The position numbers and the translations under genes were made by a program. Shown here piece by piece: positions 63,338 to 64,000 of a DNA stretch of 64,000 nt. The notes beneath the pieces were generated by a model, which worked only from the letters and a program-made list of their open reading frames with translations, did not search any database and was not told where the DNA came from. How positions within the stretch are numbered: the first letter of the stretch is position 1; every line of letters starts with the position of its first letter. Source of the stretch: Umbilicaria muhlenbergii (taxonomy: Eukaryota; Ascomycota; Lecanoromycetes; Umbilicariales; Umbilicariaceae); contig KK106985.1 of assembly GCA_000611775.1 (NCBI GenBank), positions 2,239,360 to 2,303,359 of the forward strand. The letters run 5' to 3'.

Positions 63338-64000
63338 TGTCAGATTATAACATCTCTTACTAAAAAGGAAAGTATAGTTGAGGTATGTGACAGCATGAGA
63401 TATAAATGTATAAAAGTTATATGATCTTAACTATATAAAACTAATAACTAAGGAATGAAGGTGAGATTGAGCAGTGCAGAGTTTTCATGTGATTCATTAA
63501 CACTGTCAAGTTACTTGTAGGGCGCATGCTTTACATGAGTCTTAAATTGTCATTAACTCATGACAATTGTCTCCCTCTTATGCAGCAGCCCTTCAGCGCA
63601 GAAAGATGAGTGACTGATAGAAGACTCAGTTAACAGTTGAATCAATGATGTGATGTCAACACTGATTAAATGAGATGATAATGAGATGAACTTGTCACAT
63701 GACAGTGAAAACCCTGAGGAGTGAAGAGATGACAGTGAAGTCATGACAGCATCAGCATGACAGCATTATGATAATGTAATTAAGACCTCAGGTGATGATA
63801 TCACAATAAGAGCTTCAAAATATAAATACTGTTAACTCCTCAGCCTTCTGTCATCAACTTTTGTCAGAGCAGTGACTCATCACTGTAACATCATCAACAC
63901 ATGCTCAAAATGCATCATTTACATCACTGCAACATCAGTCATCATGCCTGTAAGTCAGAGAAACAGGCTCTGCACATGCATGATTAATGCATGACATCAT
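63338..64000 (-). mobile_element. Gypsy family B, second element (B2), runs off the window
   Basis: The 228-bp LTR at 63,338-63,565 in reverse orientation (TGTCAGATTATAAC...AACTCATGACA) is followed by the reverse complement of the B1 3' region (compare 14,340-14,791), including the purine tract seen here as ATTGTCTCCCTCTTATGC. This is therefore the 3' end of a minus-strand family B element whose body lies beyond 64,000. Fossil; only the non-coding 3' part is visible. Confidence 0.9.

Noticed and set aside
55442-63565. Family B LTRs at 55,442 and 63,338 as the two ends of one element
   Set aside because: They are in opposite orientations, and the sequence inside each matches the 5' leader and 3' region of B1 pointing in different directions, so they belong to separate insertions.

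Overview
The window looks like a filamentous ascomycete (Pezizomycotina) chromosome segment. It is mostly AT-rich repeat DNA with a repeat-induced-point-mutation-like C-to-T / G-to-A load. Inside it lies a normal-composition gene island of about 10.5 kb (roughly 20,895-31,446). Fungal features of the island are short 51-69 bp introns with GT...AG ends and CTGAC-like branch sites, an NB-ARC/TPR NLR with an alpha/beta-hydrolase N-terminus, a stand-alone hydrolase of the same family, and a fungal-type cytochrome P450. I cannot name the species.

Layout. 1-8,252: Tad1-type LINE pieces, two copies of a TIR element (1,169-2,177; 7,036-8,154) and 4.5 kb of mutated DNA I do not recognise. 8,253-15,019: a Gypsy chromovirus fossil (family B) with paired LTRs. 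15,020-17,860: unassigned. 17,860-20,893: a LINE (RT, RNase H, zinc knuckle) whose poly(A) tail abuts the island. 21,061-24,538 (-): NLR gene. 25,447-27,267 (+): P450 pseudogene. 27,768-28,334: intact MITE with long TIRs and a 9-bp duplication. 29,231-30,316 (+): four-exon hydrolase gene. 31,447-31,955: a heavily mutated MITE copy and a LINE fragment. 31,961-45,397: Gypsy fossil C with 347-bp LTRs and a GTTAT duplication, carrying a hAT-like element with a minisatellite (34,510-35,403) and a reversed Gypsy fossil D (36,563-42,709). 45,403-64,000: further degraded Gypsy fossils (E, F, G, H and a second B), family B LTRs and a third TIR-element copy.

How the parts relate. The NLR and the stand-alone hydrolase share their hydrolase domain. 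The stand-alone protein keeps the CHSLGG nucleophile elbow, while the NLR has CHELGG. This resembles known fungal pairs of an effector gene and an NLR with a matching N-terminus. It is the most interesting host biology here, but a two-component system is my inference. The second theme is mutation. Paired repeat copies show that much of the load falls on CpG and CpC and spares CpA, whereas the oldest DNA (31.45-31.96 and 45.4-50.1 kb) and the P450 also carry CpA hits. The damage fades inside the repeats that border the gene island.
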